Source of the DNA: Verpa conica
Taxonomy: Eukaryota > Ascomycota > Pezizomycetes > Pezizales > Morchellaceae
Reading direction: 5' to 3'
NCBI GenBank assembly: GCA_033030425.1
Contig: JAUFSD010000016.1
Coordinates: forward strand, 806,001-870,000
DNA: 64,000 bases
Shown here: piece by piece, positions 47,711-57,500 of the stretch
How positions within the stretch are numbered: position 1 is the stretch's first letter
Layout: the number at the start of each line of letters is the position of its first letter
Made by a program: the position numbers and the translations under genes
Notes under the pieces: model-generated
Databases searched by the model: none
What the model was told of the DNA's origin: nothing
Seen by the model: only the letters and a program-made list of their open reading frames with translations

Positions 47711-49025
47711 TATTAATATCTATAACCTTCGAGTACCTATCACTGCAAATTTAAAGCTAGGGTCTATTAACCCAACTATATATATATAAATACTTTTGTA
47801 CTATAGCATTTAACTTTCTGGTGTTTTAGATCATGATACCAACGGTATCTTTTTGGGAGGTATAGCTGTTAGAGAAATTATTACGTTATCCGCCATCTCT
47901 CTTATTTAACACTCTGGGTATTTTTGTTCACAAGAGAAAGACTGCGATTCCCGTCTAGAACTATGTTTTTGGTATACTTATGCTATCCTGAATTGCTATT
48001 GGTTTTAGCCAGGTATCTAAAACTTTATATTGATACTGGTATACCTAGATTTTCCGGTGAAGGTTTTGATTAAAAGGATTTATACTAGAGAGGTTTTTAT
48101 TAGGTTAAGTTTTTAGAGGTCAAGCATAGTAATGACACAAGCATACAAGGGGGGGGGGGATATTTAAGGCGATCCCAGGAAACTTAAAAACAAACATTAC
48201 TCCTATTCTATACTTTTTTCTAGAAAGCTTATACTTGCGTGGGGATTTCCCTAATAAATTCCTAAAACAAAATTGATACGTTTCTAGGCATGAAAATGTT
48301 CCCATCCCGAAACTATATAATATCTGAAAGCTTACGTATCTCCTTTAGTAGCCTAGGATTATTACTACTGGCTCTGACTTTAGGAGACCACTCTATTGTG
48401 GTCTAAAATTGTATACATGAACAGAACTCTACCAGGTTTACACCTCAACATACGCTTCAATTTTTGGGTTATGAACGAACACTTATATCTATTTGAGGGT
48501 ATAATCCTCAGTATATCAGTTTTAGTTCCATAATTTTGGCCTGTTTAAGAGAAATATGTTGGCTCATTAAGAATTAAAGGTCAAGTACGTAGCTAGCCAT
48601 GTTCCATACAATAGTGTGCTTAATCGAGGGCCTCTAGCACTAAGCGAAGGGCTATTATGGGCCACGAAGCCCTTCAGGGGAATGTCTCTATATGAGGATG
48701 GTGGAGCGTAACATAAGTTACCTAATTAGGCGTACTCGTACTGATCTTTAATATTCTTGGAAAATAAAAACCTCATTTTCATTTATCGAAGTTTCTGAAA
48801 CCTGAAAAAAAAGGGTTGGCTGCTGAAATGGCGTTTTAAATCATAGGGCGGTAGTTGTACCGCCATTTGTCGCTGATAATTTTCTATGTTATCTAATTGT
48901 TTTTTTGATTTTGGTATACGGTGAATCATCTGATGGAAATTATAGAGGGGTAATGAGACTTATCTCGTTGTAAAAGAGCTCTGTTTTTCTCCTGTTTTAG
49001 AAACTGTAAGCCGCCCGCTGTAAGT

Positions 49026-49060
49026 TGGGCTCCATGTATTTATGATTAATTAATTCGTTC
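49026..49060 (+). repeat. short dispersed repeat, copy D
   Basis: TGGGCTCCATGTATTTATGA is followed by TTAATTAATTCGTTCGCTC, matching the core with a TTCG-type tail. Flanking direct repeats are not clear. Confidence 0.6.
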
Positions 49061-49570
49061 GCTCGTTACAAGTCATATATCATCACTCGACACAAATCGC
49101 TGTAAATATTGGTATCGGGTAGGTATGGTGGGGGCCAAGTATAATGGTGATAGTAGTAGGATTGGCCTAGGAATGGGTATATGCAGGGCTCTCGGGCGAG
49201 AGAATTCTCTAAGTAGGTAATCGACTCTCGTTCTCTCTATTTTACTGTAGGTGGTGTTATAGCCCTTTTTAAATAACCCGAGTCACGTTTTTGCCTAGAG
49301 TTACTTCAGTGAGACCTCCACAGTGGACCAAAACGGCTCTATATGAAGGGTATATAGAGTAGTACACCCCAGAGGATCATCGAATAAATAACCGTTGAGC
49401 TTCCTATTTTCAATAGACGGCGATTAGGAATTAAAACGGGCACTATAACCATATCTATCGGATATATTTGCTCTAGAGATTTTTATTGCTCTTAATATTT
49501 CCTAAATGGCTCGAGCAAGTATGACCTTGGCCTGTAGGACTTACCTTTAGTCTCGTACTGTAGCCCTATA

Positions 49571-49879
49571 GAAGTGTAAATCGGTCAAAAGTATTTTTCC
49601 CACCGGTGGTAAATTAAAGTACAAAAACGCTAGATTCCAGCGCTTGTGCGTGTTATTTTCACTGAATCCAGCACCCTATACTTGAGTCAAAACTAAATTA
49701 TTGAGACAGGTGCTTAGACATTGGTGATCCTCTCTAGTGGCTTAGTCACTTTGCCACCTAATTGAATTAAGTAGTGCTAGTTAGGAGTGTTTGACTTAAG
49801 TACAAGGTGCTGGAATCTAGCGTTTTTGTAATTTAATTTACCACCAGCGGGAAAAATACTTTTGACCGATTTACGCTTC
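49571..49879. mobile_element. MITE-like inverted-repeat element, copy 2
   Basis: The 309-bp element has terminal inverted repeats of about 70 bp. The left arm starts GAAGTGTAAATCGGTCAAAA, and the right arm ends TTTTGACCGATTTACGCTTC. The arms continue through CCACCGGTGGTAAATTAAAG and CGCTAGATTCCAGC with few mismatches. The interior matches the element at 11718-12044. It encodes no protein. Target-site duplication is not clear from inspection. Confidence 0.85.
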
Positions 49880-50294
49880 CATAAAACCCTAGCGATGGCC
49901 CTAGATTTAATCCCATCGCTCGCATACATAGACGCTGCCATCAATCCAAACAAACTTAACTTAGGTTTATATAAAATATAACCTAATATCATTAATCTTA
50001 CGAAATTTGAAAGAGGGGTTGAGGTTTTATTTAGGCTACGTAGATTAAGAGGTATATTCGAGCAGGCTCTCTAAAAAACTTGAACCCTAACAACGCCCTT
50101 GAAATCTATGTCACCCAGAAGAAAGAAGACAGCAAAAAAACCATTTCATACTCCACCAGCCATTGATATATAAAATCTCTAATAGAATAGGTTACGCAAC
50201 AAACCACATGAAATAAGATGCACAAAATACAGGCCCCCTAAAACACGAAAAGACCGAAAACACTATGCACTATGACACGCTTCCTCTATATAGC

Positions 50295-51079
50295 TTAGTC
50301 TGAATCTGACGCTGGGCCACCTTTATCATCATCATCTGCAACGACATCATTCCCAATAGTCATAGCATACTCCGCCCTCTGCAGAACCCCCTTTAGCTTC
50401 GTGTCCCGCGGGTCCACAATGTCTATTGGTCTTTGCTTCTGTTTGTTTCGTATCCTATTTACTTATAGTCAGATCTAAACTCAAGCCAAGAGGTGATGCC
50501 CAGAGCAAAGATAAAAACAACCAAATGTGGCATAGGAAGTAGTGTGGGGAGGGGGCGAACCTAGGATCAGCGCCGGCATCAATCAACATTTCCACAACAT
50601 GCATGCCATGTTCCTTCTCTTTATTTGCGTACTGCACTGCTTTGTGAAGTGGTGTTTCTTTCTCCATGCGATTTATGGGGTCTACTTCGAGGCCTTCTTG
50701 GTCAAGGAGATGGTCTAAGGCTTCCACTAGAAAAGAAAGCTATTAGCTCCAAGCTCCTCTACCTATTAGGGAGGGGTAAGAGGATGTCGAGAGCTAACAA
50801 GATCCATACTGCGCAGCCATGTGTAGCGCAGTGTTTCCGACTCCATCGGTAGAGTTGTTGAGGAAGTCAGCGTCTACTTTTTTATCACCCAACACTTCCT
50901 CGAGAAGGTCCACGTTGTTACGGCGTGCGGCTTCGAGAAGGAGTTCTTTTGGCGAGGCACCCTAGGTTGTACACATACTGTAAGCAACGAACACCCAGAA
51001 CCATCCCCCCTCCTCCTCCTTAATGTTAGCCTGAGGGCAAAGTACAAACCTGATCCTCATGCACAGCAGTTCCAGCCAT
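50295..51079 (-). CDS. small ankyrin-repeat protein
   Basis: Four exons, 51079-51050, 50961-50799, 50726-50561 and 50454-50295, give 172 aa. The joined product starts MAGTAVHEDQGASPKELLLE. It then has ankyrin repeats: AARRNNVDLLEEVLGDKKVD, GNTALHMAAQYGSLEALDHL, ETPLHKAVQYANKEKEHGMH with VVEMLIDAGADPRIRNKQKQ. The C-terminus is PIDIVDPRDTKLKGVLQRAE and an acidic ADDDDKGGPASDSD. The layout resembles a conserved small fungal ankyrin protein (yeast YCR051W type) of unclear function, possibly a chaperone-like adaptor. It diverges from RPC11 across 254 bp. Confidence 0.9.
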
Positions 51080-51333
51080 TACCGCAAAGCCTTAGAAATT
51101 CCGGGTGTGTACCGGTAGCGTAAGAGAGTCCAAGAAAGTGTTCGATACACGGCTGGGGGAGGGTGAAACAGAAAGGAGGAGAGCTTCTAGGACTATGTTA
51201 TGTAAACAGAGAGCGAAGGCGCTAGTAGTGGGGCAGTGCGGGTTAGGGTTACACAAGGCTTGGCGCTACTAAAGCTCTCAACTCTTTTTTCCCCCTCCCC
51301 CGAAGCTGTGGCTCACCTTTCATTGTATTCGCG
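51080..51333. promoter_or_regulatory. divergent promoter of the small ankyrin gene and RPC11
   Basis: A 254-bp spacer between opposite start codons. It contains GGTTAGGGTTACA at 51241-51253, a telomere-box-like motif, about 84 bp from the RPC11 ATG and 164 bp from the ankyrin ATG. Confidence 0.6.
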
Positions 51334-51984
51334 ATGCTATTATTTTGCCCCCAGTGCTCTAATTCGCTGACGGTACTTACAAGTCCCCCTCCTACTTCTC
51401 ACAGCTGTGTAATCTATTCGTTCACTTGCTTCGCGCTCTCCCTAGGGTATACATCTATTATCGCTAAAAAAACGCAATAGGTTTCACGCTCTCCAGAAAC
51501 TGGCACGAACCGCCTCGAGTGCCGTACATGCCCCTACCAATTCATACTCACGCGTAAATACTATGAACGTAAGCCAATGAAGCGGAAGGAAGTCGACGAT
51601 GTGATGGGTGGGGAGGGTGCTTGGGACAATGTTGACCAGACGGAAGGTAGATAGATACATCCCAGGCAATTCGATCGCCCAATCGGTCATTTCACCGGTA
51701 CTTACTTCGCTGGTGGCAAGTAAGTATCAGAAATCATGAAACATCTGCTTACTGACGTGTTTATTCCTGTTATAGCCCAATGTCCAAGCGAAGATTGTAC
51801 GGGTACAAAGGCATATTTTTACATGGTGCAGATTCGAAGTGCTGATGAGCCGATGACGGCCTTTTTTAAGGTGCGCATTCTCTCTCCACTTGAACGCTGT
51901 TAGTCAGACTCTGCGAGATAGGCGCTGACGATTACGACGGGGCATTAGTGCGTTACATGCGGTCATAAATGGAAGGAGAATTAA
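51334..51984 (+). CDS. RPC11: RNA polymerase III subunit C11 (TFIIS-like zinc-ribbon subunit)
   Basis: Four exons, 51334-51372, 51481-51646, 51776-51870 and 51949-51984, give 111 aa, the family length. Rpc11 mediates RNA cleavage, termination and reinitiation by Pol III. The N-terminal zinc ribbon is MLLFCPQCSNSLTVS...LECRTCPYQF, with both CxxC pairs present. The linker RKYYERKPMKRKEVDDVMGG and GAWDNVDQTE is diagnostic. The C-terminal ribbon is CPSEDC, with AYFYMVQIRSADEPMTAFFK carrying a QIRSADEP motif with the acidic cleavage residues, then CVTCGHKWKEN. Exons are short and no single frame reveals the gene, so it was assembled by hand. Confidence 0.93.
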
Positions 51985-52673
51985 AACTGAGTGTAAAAAC
52001 TTGGAGTGTCTCTATAATAATACCAGCAAATTCTGTTCTGTTCTGGTGTCTCGGCATATTAATTTTCCTGGGGAGAGGATCAGATTTTTGAAATATTATT
52101 AGTGCCCTCTTCCCATAACTATACCGAGTTATCGGCTGTGATTCAGAAGCCTCACCACCCACTGCAGGGTGAAATTAACCAACCTCTAAGACTAAAAGCT
52201 CACAGGGCAAGCTTGAATACTATAAATCAAGTATAGCGCATATCCCCCTCCCGCTTTCCTTTCAAATCCCCACCGCTTCGTATTGAACAAGCAATTATTC
52301 CGGGTCAGGTGGTTTCATTTGTTTGGAAGAGCTGATGATATTCACAAAACCCTCTTTGTCCATGAATCTTACTACGCACCATGATACCCACAAGGAAGAA
52401 AAGAAAAAAAAGAAAAAAAAATCGCCGAGTACCCAGAGAGCAAATATAACCCCCACACACAAACCCACCGGATCCCTAGAACCTTGTAACTACTTTTATT
52501 TTTGACAGTCCCTTCCATGCCCGTCGGTCCCCCCAGAAGAGACAAGAAAGAAAGAAAAAAAAAAGCCAAACGTGCGAAAGAATAATGAGAAATCTGTTTG
52601 CGGAATTTCGTAAACTGGGAACTTTTGGAATCGATTCGCGTCGTATTTTAGGGAGTACAAATATTCGACACGT
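51985..52673. other. intergenic region between convergent RPC11 and uL13
   Basis: No gene is seen. A-rich runs at 52395-52425 and 52540-52565 are compatible with 3' UTRs. Confidence 0.5.
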
Positions 52674-53594
52674 CTAATACCCAAGGCTCGCCAATTCCTC
52701 CTTGTTGGTGGCGGTGTTCTTTTGCGCTTCGCCCAGCTTCCTGGCGAGAACCAGCTTCCTGTTGTAGTACGCCTTGGACTTAACCTTCCTCTTCTCCTCG
52801 AGCCTGCACACACCCAATCATCAGTTCCATGATCTAATAACAATCCTCCGTATTCCTCCAAAAACGAGTTGACTGACCTCTTGACAACATCATCGTATTT
52901 CCAGCCAACCTCATTACTCAGTCTCCCGACGGTACAGTACTTCCTTCCAGGCTTCAACCTCAGAACCCTTAGGGCCTGGGGAACGACAAGGCGTTTCTTT
53001 GTGTCATACGGGGGAGGAATACCCTCGAAAACCTTGAGGCGCTCAAGAGCAGCTTGTCCACGAGCGGTCTTATGGGAAATCATACCACGGACGGTCTTGT
53101 AGAAGATGCGGGATGGGGCGCGGAAGTGGAAGGGGCCACGAGTCGGGTTGTACCTATTACCTTTCCTAAGATAGGCGTGGTACTTGACTATATAAAACCA
53201 AAACCAAGACATTAGCGAATCCATTTATCTTGTAAACTATCATTTCCACCCTTCAAAAAAAAAAAACCAAAGGGGTAGCTGGTAACATACGCTTATTCCT
53301 AAAAAACTCGCCTGAGATGTTCAAATCTTCGCATCTCACAACAACAATCTTTTGGCCCTCAAGGAGCTGCTTGGCCACAATACTGGCTAAACGACCAAGG
53401 AGATGTCCCTTGCCATCGATAACGACCTGTGCGCAATTCCCACCCATTAGCGCAACTATTCTCCCGTAACTACTACCTCCAAACCCGGTTTCCCGGCTTT
53501 ATCCGCCGTGTTGACTCCCAAAGAGCAAAATTCGAAGAAGCTTATAGCTCCAAAATGGATAATTCAAACTCACCACAGGCTCGAATTGGGACAT
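52674..53594 (-). CDS. RPL16: 60S ribosomal protein uL13 (L13a/L16)
   Basis: Four exons, 53594-53574, 53426-53291, 53187-52878 and 52803-52674, give 198 aa. uL13 is a 60S subunit protein near the exit-tunnel side. The product starts [20 protein letters not shown], has [80 protein letters not shown] and a basic C-terminus ending ELASLGY. All introns are GT-AG and phases close. The initiating exon is only 21 nt, as is common for ribosomal-protein genes. It diverges from the ALKBH6-like gene. Confidence 0.96.
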
Positions 53595-54390
53595 TCTTGC
53601 TGGTGTGTGGTTTGGCGATTAACGAGAGGAGATAGACGTCGAGGGGGGGGGGGGTGATCCGGGGAGGGGGGAGAATTTGTCGTCGTCGTCGGTTACTGTT
53701 GTTGTTGATAGTCGACTGTGGGAAAGATTCCGTGGGTGAGGTTGACGATGGGTGACTGTGAGTGGGCGCGTTGCTGTGTGCGCGGTTGCAAAGCCACATT
53801 TAAAGGCAGTCGCGGGGTTAGGGTAAGCCCTTATCTCTTAGAGCAGCCACAGCAGCTATCTGGGGTGCCCTTGTGATTGATCGACTCTCAGCGCAGGAGG
53901 GAATCTACGGACCGCCTTAGGTCTTCTCTCGTGGAGATAGCCGGCTGAATCTATCTATATACACTAAGACCTGGAAGGTTGTGCGCCTCTTGCAGCTCAT
54001 TGTTTCTTATCGGTCACCAAGCCCTCATACTTCACCTCGTGTATGAGCTTATCCCACGAAGTCAAGACCAGTACCTACGCTCTTCACCGAGAAGTCGAGC
54101 GGGGGGTATCAACAAATATGCATCTTTTCTTTGGGCCTACATATATGTGTACATGGTTTTTAGAATTATATAACCTCAAAGACCTCATAACAGAAAATTT
54201 ATCTACTATGGACAGGGTTTATCCAACTCTCAATAGAACTGAACTACACCACGAAAAGCTATTCTTGTCCCTGAGATGATATCCAATCTGGTTGAGCAAA
54301 CGTCATTCGGTTCTTCCCATGATCTACACGATGCCCTGACTTTCCTGTGTAATAGCTCACCTCCAACCACCCTACAAGGAAATAATCACG
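53595..54390. promoter_or_regulatory. divergent promoter between uL13 and the ALKBH6-like gene
   Basis: On the uL13 side a G-run lies at 53642-53654, and TTAGGGTA at 53818-53825. On the - strand CACAGTCACC (53750-53760) resembles a HomolD box (CAGTCACA), about 160 bp upstream of the uL13 ATG. The rest is AT-rich with no gene seen. Confidence 0.5.
53751..53758 (-). promoter_or_regulatory. possible HomolD-like element upstream of uL13
   Basis: CAGTCACC on the - strand differs by one base from the S. pombe ribosomal-protein promoter box CAGTCACA, and lies at a plausible distance from the gene. One 8-mer match is weak evidence. Confidence 0.3.
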
Positions 54391-55255
54391 ATGGAGCCTC
54401 AAAGAATTCCGCCTGAATCAGCCCTCATATCTTCATTGCCAAAAACAGCATACTACATCCCTGATTTCATCACCACCTCAGAAGAGTCCCATATCCTCTC
54501 CCAAGTACCCCACTCCCCACTACCCACTCCCCACTCCCCACTCCCATAAACCATCCTCTTCCCCCCTGCGTTGCACTAACTGAAACCTAGATCGCCTCCG
54601 CACCCAAACCAAAATGGACAATCCTTACTCACCGTCGCCTCCAAACCTGGCCCAGTGCTCTCTCTAAATCTAATATCCTCCTTGCCGAACCGCTTCCTTC
54701 ATGGCTTGAATCACCAATTATTCCTCGCATGCAGGAATTGGGTATTTGGGACAGTACCCCGCATAAGCAGCCGAACCACGTCCTTGTGAATGAGTATCAC
54801 CCTGGAGAAGGGATAATGGCGCATGAGGATGGCCCAGCCTATTATCCCATGGTCGCAACTATCAGCTTGGGGGCACCGATCGTGTTAGATGTACTTGAGA
54901 AGAGTGAGGATGGGTTGGGCGAAACGAAATTTAGAATTTTACAGGAACCGAGAAGGTATGTTGACGCTGAGATTACCACTCCTTCAGTAAGAGTGGTGAT
55001 TGCTAATCAAATATTTTCCTTTCAAGTCTTCTGGTAACCGGAGGTGACATGTACACAACCCATCTACATGGCATTTCACAAATAACCACAGATAAGAATC
55101 TTAGTCCTAAGACTATTGCTAATTGGAATCTACTGGGGGACAAAGGTTCCTTCGCTGGTGGTTACTATAACCGCCAGATAAGAACCAGTCTAACTTATAG
55201 GGATGTCCTCAATGTATCTAAGTTTTCTCTTAGAAGTTCGCTATCTAAGCGCTGA
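54391..55255 (+). CDS. AlkB-family Fe(II)/2-oxoglutarate dioxygenase, ALKBH6-like
   Basis: Three exons, 54391-54504, 54591-54955 and 55027-55255, give 235 aa, close to the 238 aa of human ALKBH6. AlkB enzymes oxidise alkyl groups on nucleic acids; ALKBH6 has been linked to nucleic-acid damage tolerance and its substrate is uncertain. The joined product has YYIPDFITTSEESHILSQ, APKPKWTILTHRRLQTWP, and PNHVLVNEYHPGEGIMAHED, with the HxD iron ligands in HED. Then come GPAYYPMVATISLGAPIVLD, RSLLVTGGDMYTTHLHGI with the distal His, and RTSLTYRDVLNVSK with the Arg that binds 2-oxoglutarate. The start follows NNNATCACG upstream of ATG 54391. The gene converges on DFG10 with 77 bp between stops. Confidence 0.92.
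54505..54590 (+). repeat. CCCCACT minisatellite inside ALKBH6-like intron 1
   Basis: The first intron contains about five CCCCACT/CCCACT units at 54508-54546. They lie between the donor and the CTAACTGAAA branch region and do not affect coding. Confidence 0.6.
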
Positions 55256-55332
55256 GCTATTCTAGAACTGAAGAAAATTCAACTGGTATTGCAGCTACTA
55301 CTAGACGGGGAGGTTATGGGTATGGGCTGGTA

Positions 55333-56488
55333 CTAGAACAGGAAAGGAATCATATTGTATCGGCCTATATATTTTATAGCGATATTAGTAGATTTTCCCA
55401 TTACCAGAGTAGAAATATAAAAGAGAAGGCTTACGTTCAACTGAGTGCCTCCCAAATTTACTTTCATACCATTCCCGGCTCGATATACTTGACACTCCCA
55501 AGTTCACGCCCACAAATATCAACCCCGTAACCATTGTTACATTAAGCACCGCGCCCATCCCTCTAGGCGCAGAAAGGATTGCCAACGCGATATATATCAA
55601 ACACTCGGCAGAGTAATGTGGGCATACCAATGACTCAAATAGAGGGCCTACAGGTAGCGTGTACTTCTTCAGTGAGGCAAGGTAGACATGGCAGTCATAC
55701 TGAATACCAGAACCGAGGACAAATAGTATGATCCCAAAGAAAGATTTTACAGAAGGAGGCCCAACGAGGTTATAGATATTCAGAGGCGTGAATGTGAATT
55801 TATCGATCGCAGCTATTAATGCATATAATGGTCAGCGTTATTGGCTATAATAGTCACGACAACTAAAACAAAAAGAGTGGTCAGAAACAAACCTGTCCCC
55901 TCAATCCAAATGGCAATGCACATGGCTGTATAATATCCGATCCCCAAGATGTAATGTCCCAACCACATCTTTGATGTTCCTGGCTTTTGCACATACCAAC
56001 ACTCGTATGCCCTCCTGGACCCTTGAATCAAAAAACATAACCATGTCAATACCACTTGATGCACAGTTTGCCCACTCACGAACTGTTTACCCCCTTCTTT
56101 GATTATTGGCCCCGCAGCCACAACATGACTGCTAAGAAGCTGGTACACACTCCCGTGTGTTACTATCTGCCATCCCCAGAAAATATTAAACAGGACACAC
56201 GTGTAGTAGAAATGTGTGAACCAGCTATGAGGCGTTCTAATCGCCGCTAAAGTATCTAAGAGCATTGAAATAGAACTCTTTTCTGGAGGCGCTCTCTTGT
56301 CTTTGTAGCCCTCAAGTATAGGTTCGGCGGCTCTGCCATAGGCGAGGAATCGGGTGCGGAGGGCTGGTGTCAGTCGAATCGCGATAACCTGTACACGTGT
56401 TATTAGCGGAGGGATTTTAAAGAGCGGTAAAACTTACGAGACTGGAGGCACTGAGAAATGCGTATCGGATGATTGTTATAGGGTCCAT
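55333..56488 (-). CDS. DFG10: polyprenol reductase (SRD5A3/Dfg10 family)
   Basis: Four exons, 56488-56438, 56388-55893, 55812-55435 and 55364-55333, give 318 aa, the same as human SRD5A3. The enzyme makes dolichol for N-glycosylation in the ER membrane. The N-terminus is MDPITIIRYAFLSASSLVIA, a membrane helix. Family features include LTWLCFLIQGSRRAYECWYV, WLGHYILGIGYYTAMCIAIW, then, after the third exon join, IEGTAAIDKFTFTPLNIYNL, FFGIILFVLGSGIQYDCHVY, KKYTLPVGPLFESLVCPHYS and AECLIYIALAIL. The last exon is 32 nt: the third exon ends in SVE with donor GTAAGC, and the last codes RRYNMIPFLF. That end fits the family better than reading through to the stop at 55385. Identification firm, last intron likely. 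Confidence 0.92.
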
Positions 56489-57064
56489 CCTTCAATCTAG
56501 AGATTAGGATCAAGTTATTCCTTGATGAGTGAAAGATTCTGGGATTAAGTCTATGTAGTTCTAGCAGTTAGCGTAGAGTATAGTGGTAAGGGCTGATGAG
56601 GCTCCGCAGACTTACAGTAGCACTTTTAGAATCAAGCCGTTTTGAGGGAGTTTTGGGGCGTATGGGAATTAGTATCTATAAAGGAAGGAGTGAGTAGAAG
56701 AATTTCGCATTTGGTTAACAAGTTCCGGCCTTACCTGGGGAGCAGCATTGTGATATATGTATGCACCCAAGTAGGAGGCGCGCCTGGGGTATGGGGGTAT
56801 GGCGAAGCCGGGCGGTATGGAGAATTCTACAGAAGGTAGAAAATAAACTCCAATAAAACGGATTTTTTTTAGGTTATTCGATCTGACTACTTAAAGGTTT
56901 CTCTTTAGTTCCGTAGAAGCTTTTAATCATTGATCTTGGGGAAGAATTTGGTGGCAGGGTGATCCTGACTTTCACCTTTATAATTAGTGTAGCTACATAG
57001 CTACAGTGCCATAACTTATATCATCGTCCGCGTGCGTGGCAACGCCCCCCGAGGCCTTGCCCGC
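56489..57064. other. intergenic region upstream of DFG10
   Basis: No gene is seen. It holds the DFG10 promoter and some moderately GC-rich DNA at 56640-56830. Confidence 0.4.
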
Positions 57065-57068
57065 GCGA

Positions 57069-57500
57069 CTACACCCACACCGTACTCCACCAATTATTGC
57101 TATGAACAAGCGATTTTCTATAGGAGTAATATATACTATCTAATGAATAAATAAATGCCATTTGGTACTTTGTATACCAGCCCTTTGCCTTTATAACAGG
57201 CTCAATCCTCCTATAGATACTTTCAACTAGTCTCTCAAAAAGAGTGTCAGGTATCAATTCCCAGCAGTGAATAAGAGCTTCTTCCATTAGTGGTTTTAAA
57301 AGCTCTAGACTCTTAGAACAATCAACAAACTTAGAATAGTGTAGGTGGTAGAACTTCTTAAGGTGTACTAAAACATACTTAATGGGGTTGGGGTCTGGAG
57401 AATAGGCAGGCCAGTCCTCCAACAACTCCATCCCATTAACCACCAACCAATTCCTTGTATGGTCTGATGTATGAACTATAGCATTATATTACATGAAGAT
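57069..57500 (-). mobile_element. Tc1-like transposase relic, C-terminal part
   Basis: On the - strand the frame reads M*YNAIVHTSDHTRNWLVVN (intact transposases have QDNAxIH here), then ELLEDWPAYSPDPNPIKYVL and, near the end, RLVESIYRRIEPVIKAKGWY. These are the last two DDE blocks. The Tc1-type catalytic Glu in NPIE is replaced by Lys (NPIK), and Gln of the previous block is a stop (CAA to TAA); both fit C-to-T or G-to-A transitions. The N-terminal half is missing, so it is inactive. No terminal inverted repeats were found around it. Confidence 0.8.

Larger units (their letters stand above)
45865..50294. other. long AT-rich gene-poor region with repeats
   Basis: No gene is seen in 4.4 kb. 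The first ~600 bp are T-rich and probably the HOS4 3' region, with CTTTTT/CCCTTT runs at 46455-46515. It contains dispersed repeat copies at 47519-47587, ~47670-47710 and 49026-49060, and the MITE-like copy 2 at 49571-49879. Confidence 0.5.

Noticed and set aside
55385..55434. Reading DFG10 through to the stop at 55385
   Set aside because: A GTAAGC donor, CTACTAAT branch point and ATATAG acceptor lead to a C-terminus (MIPFLF) that fits the family better.
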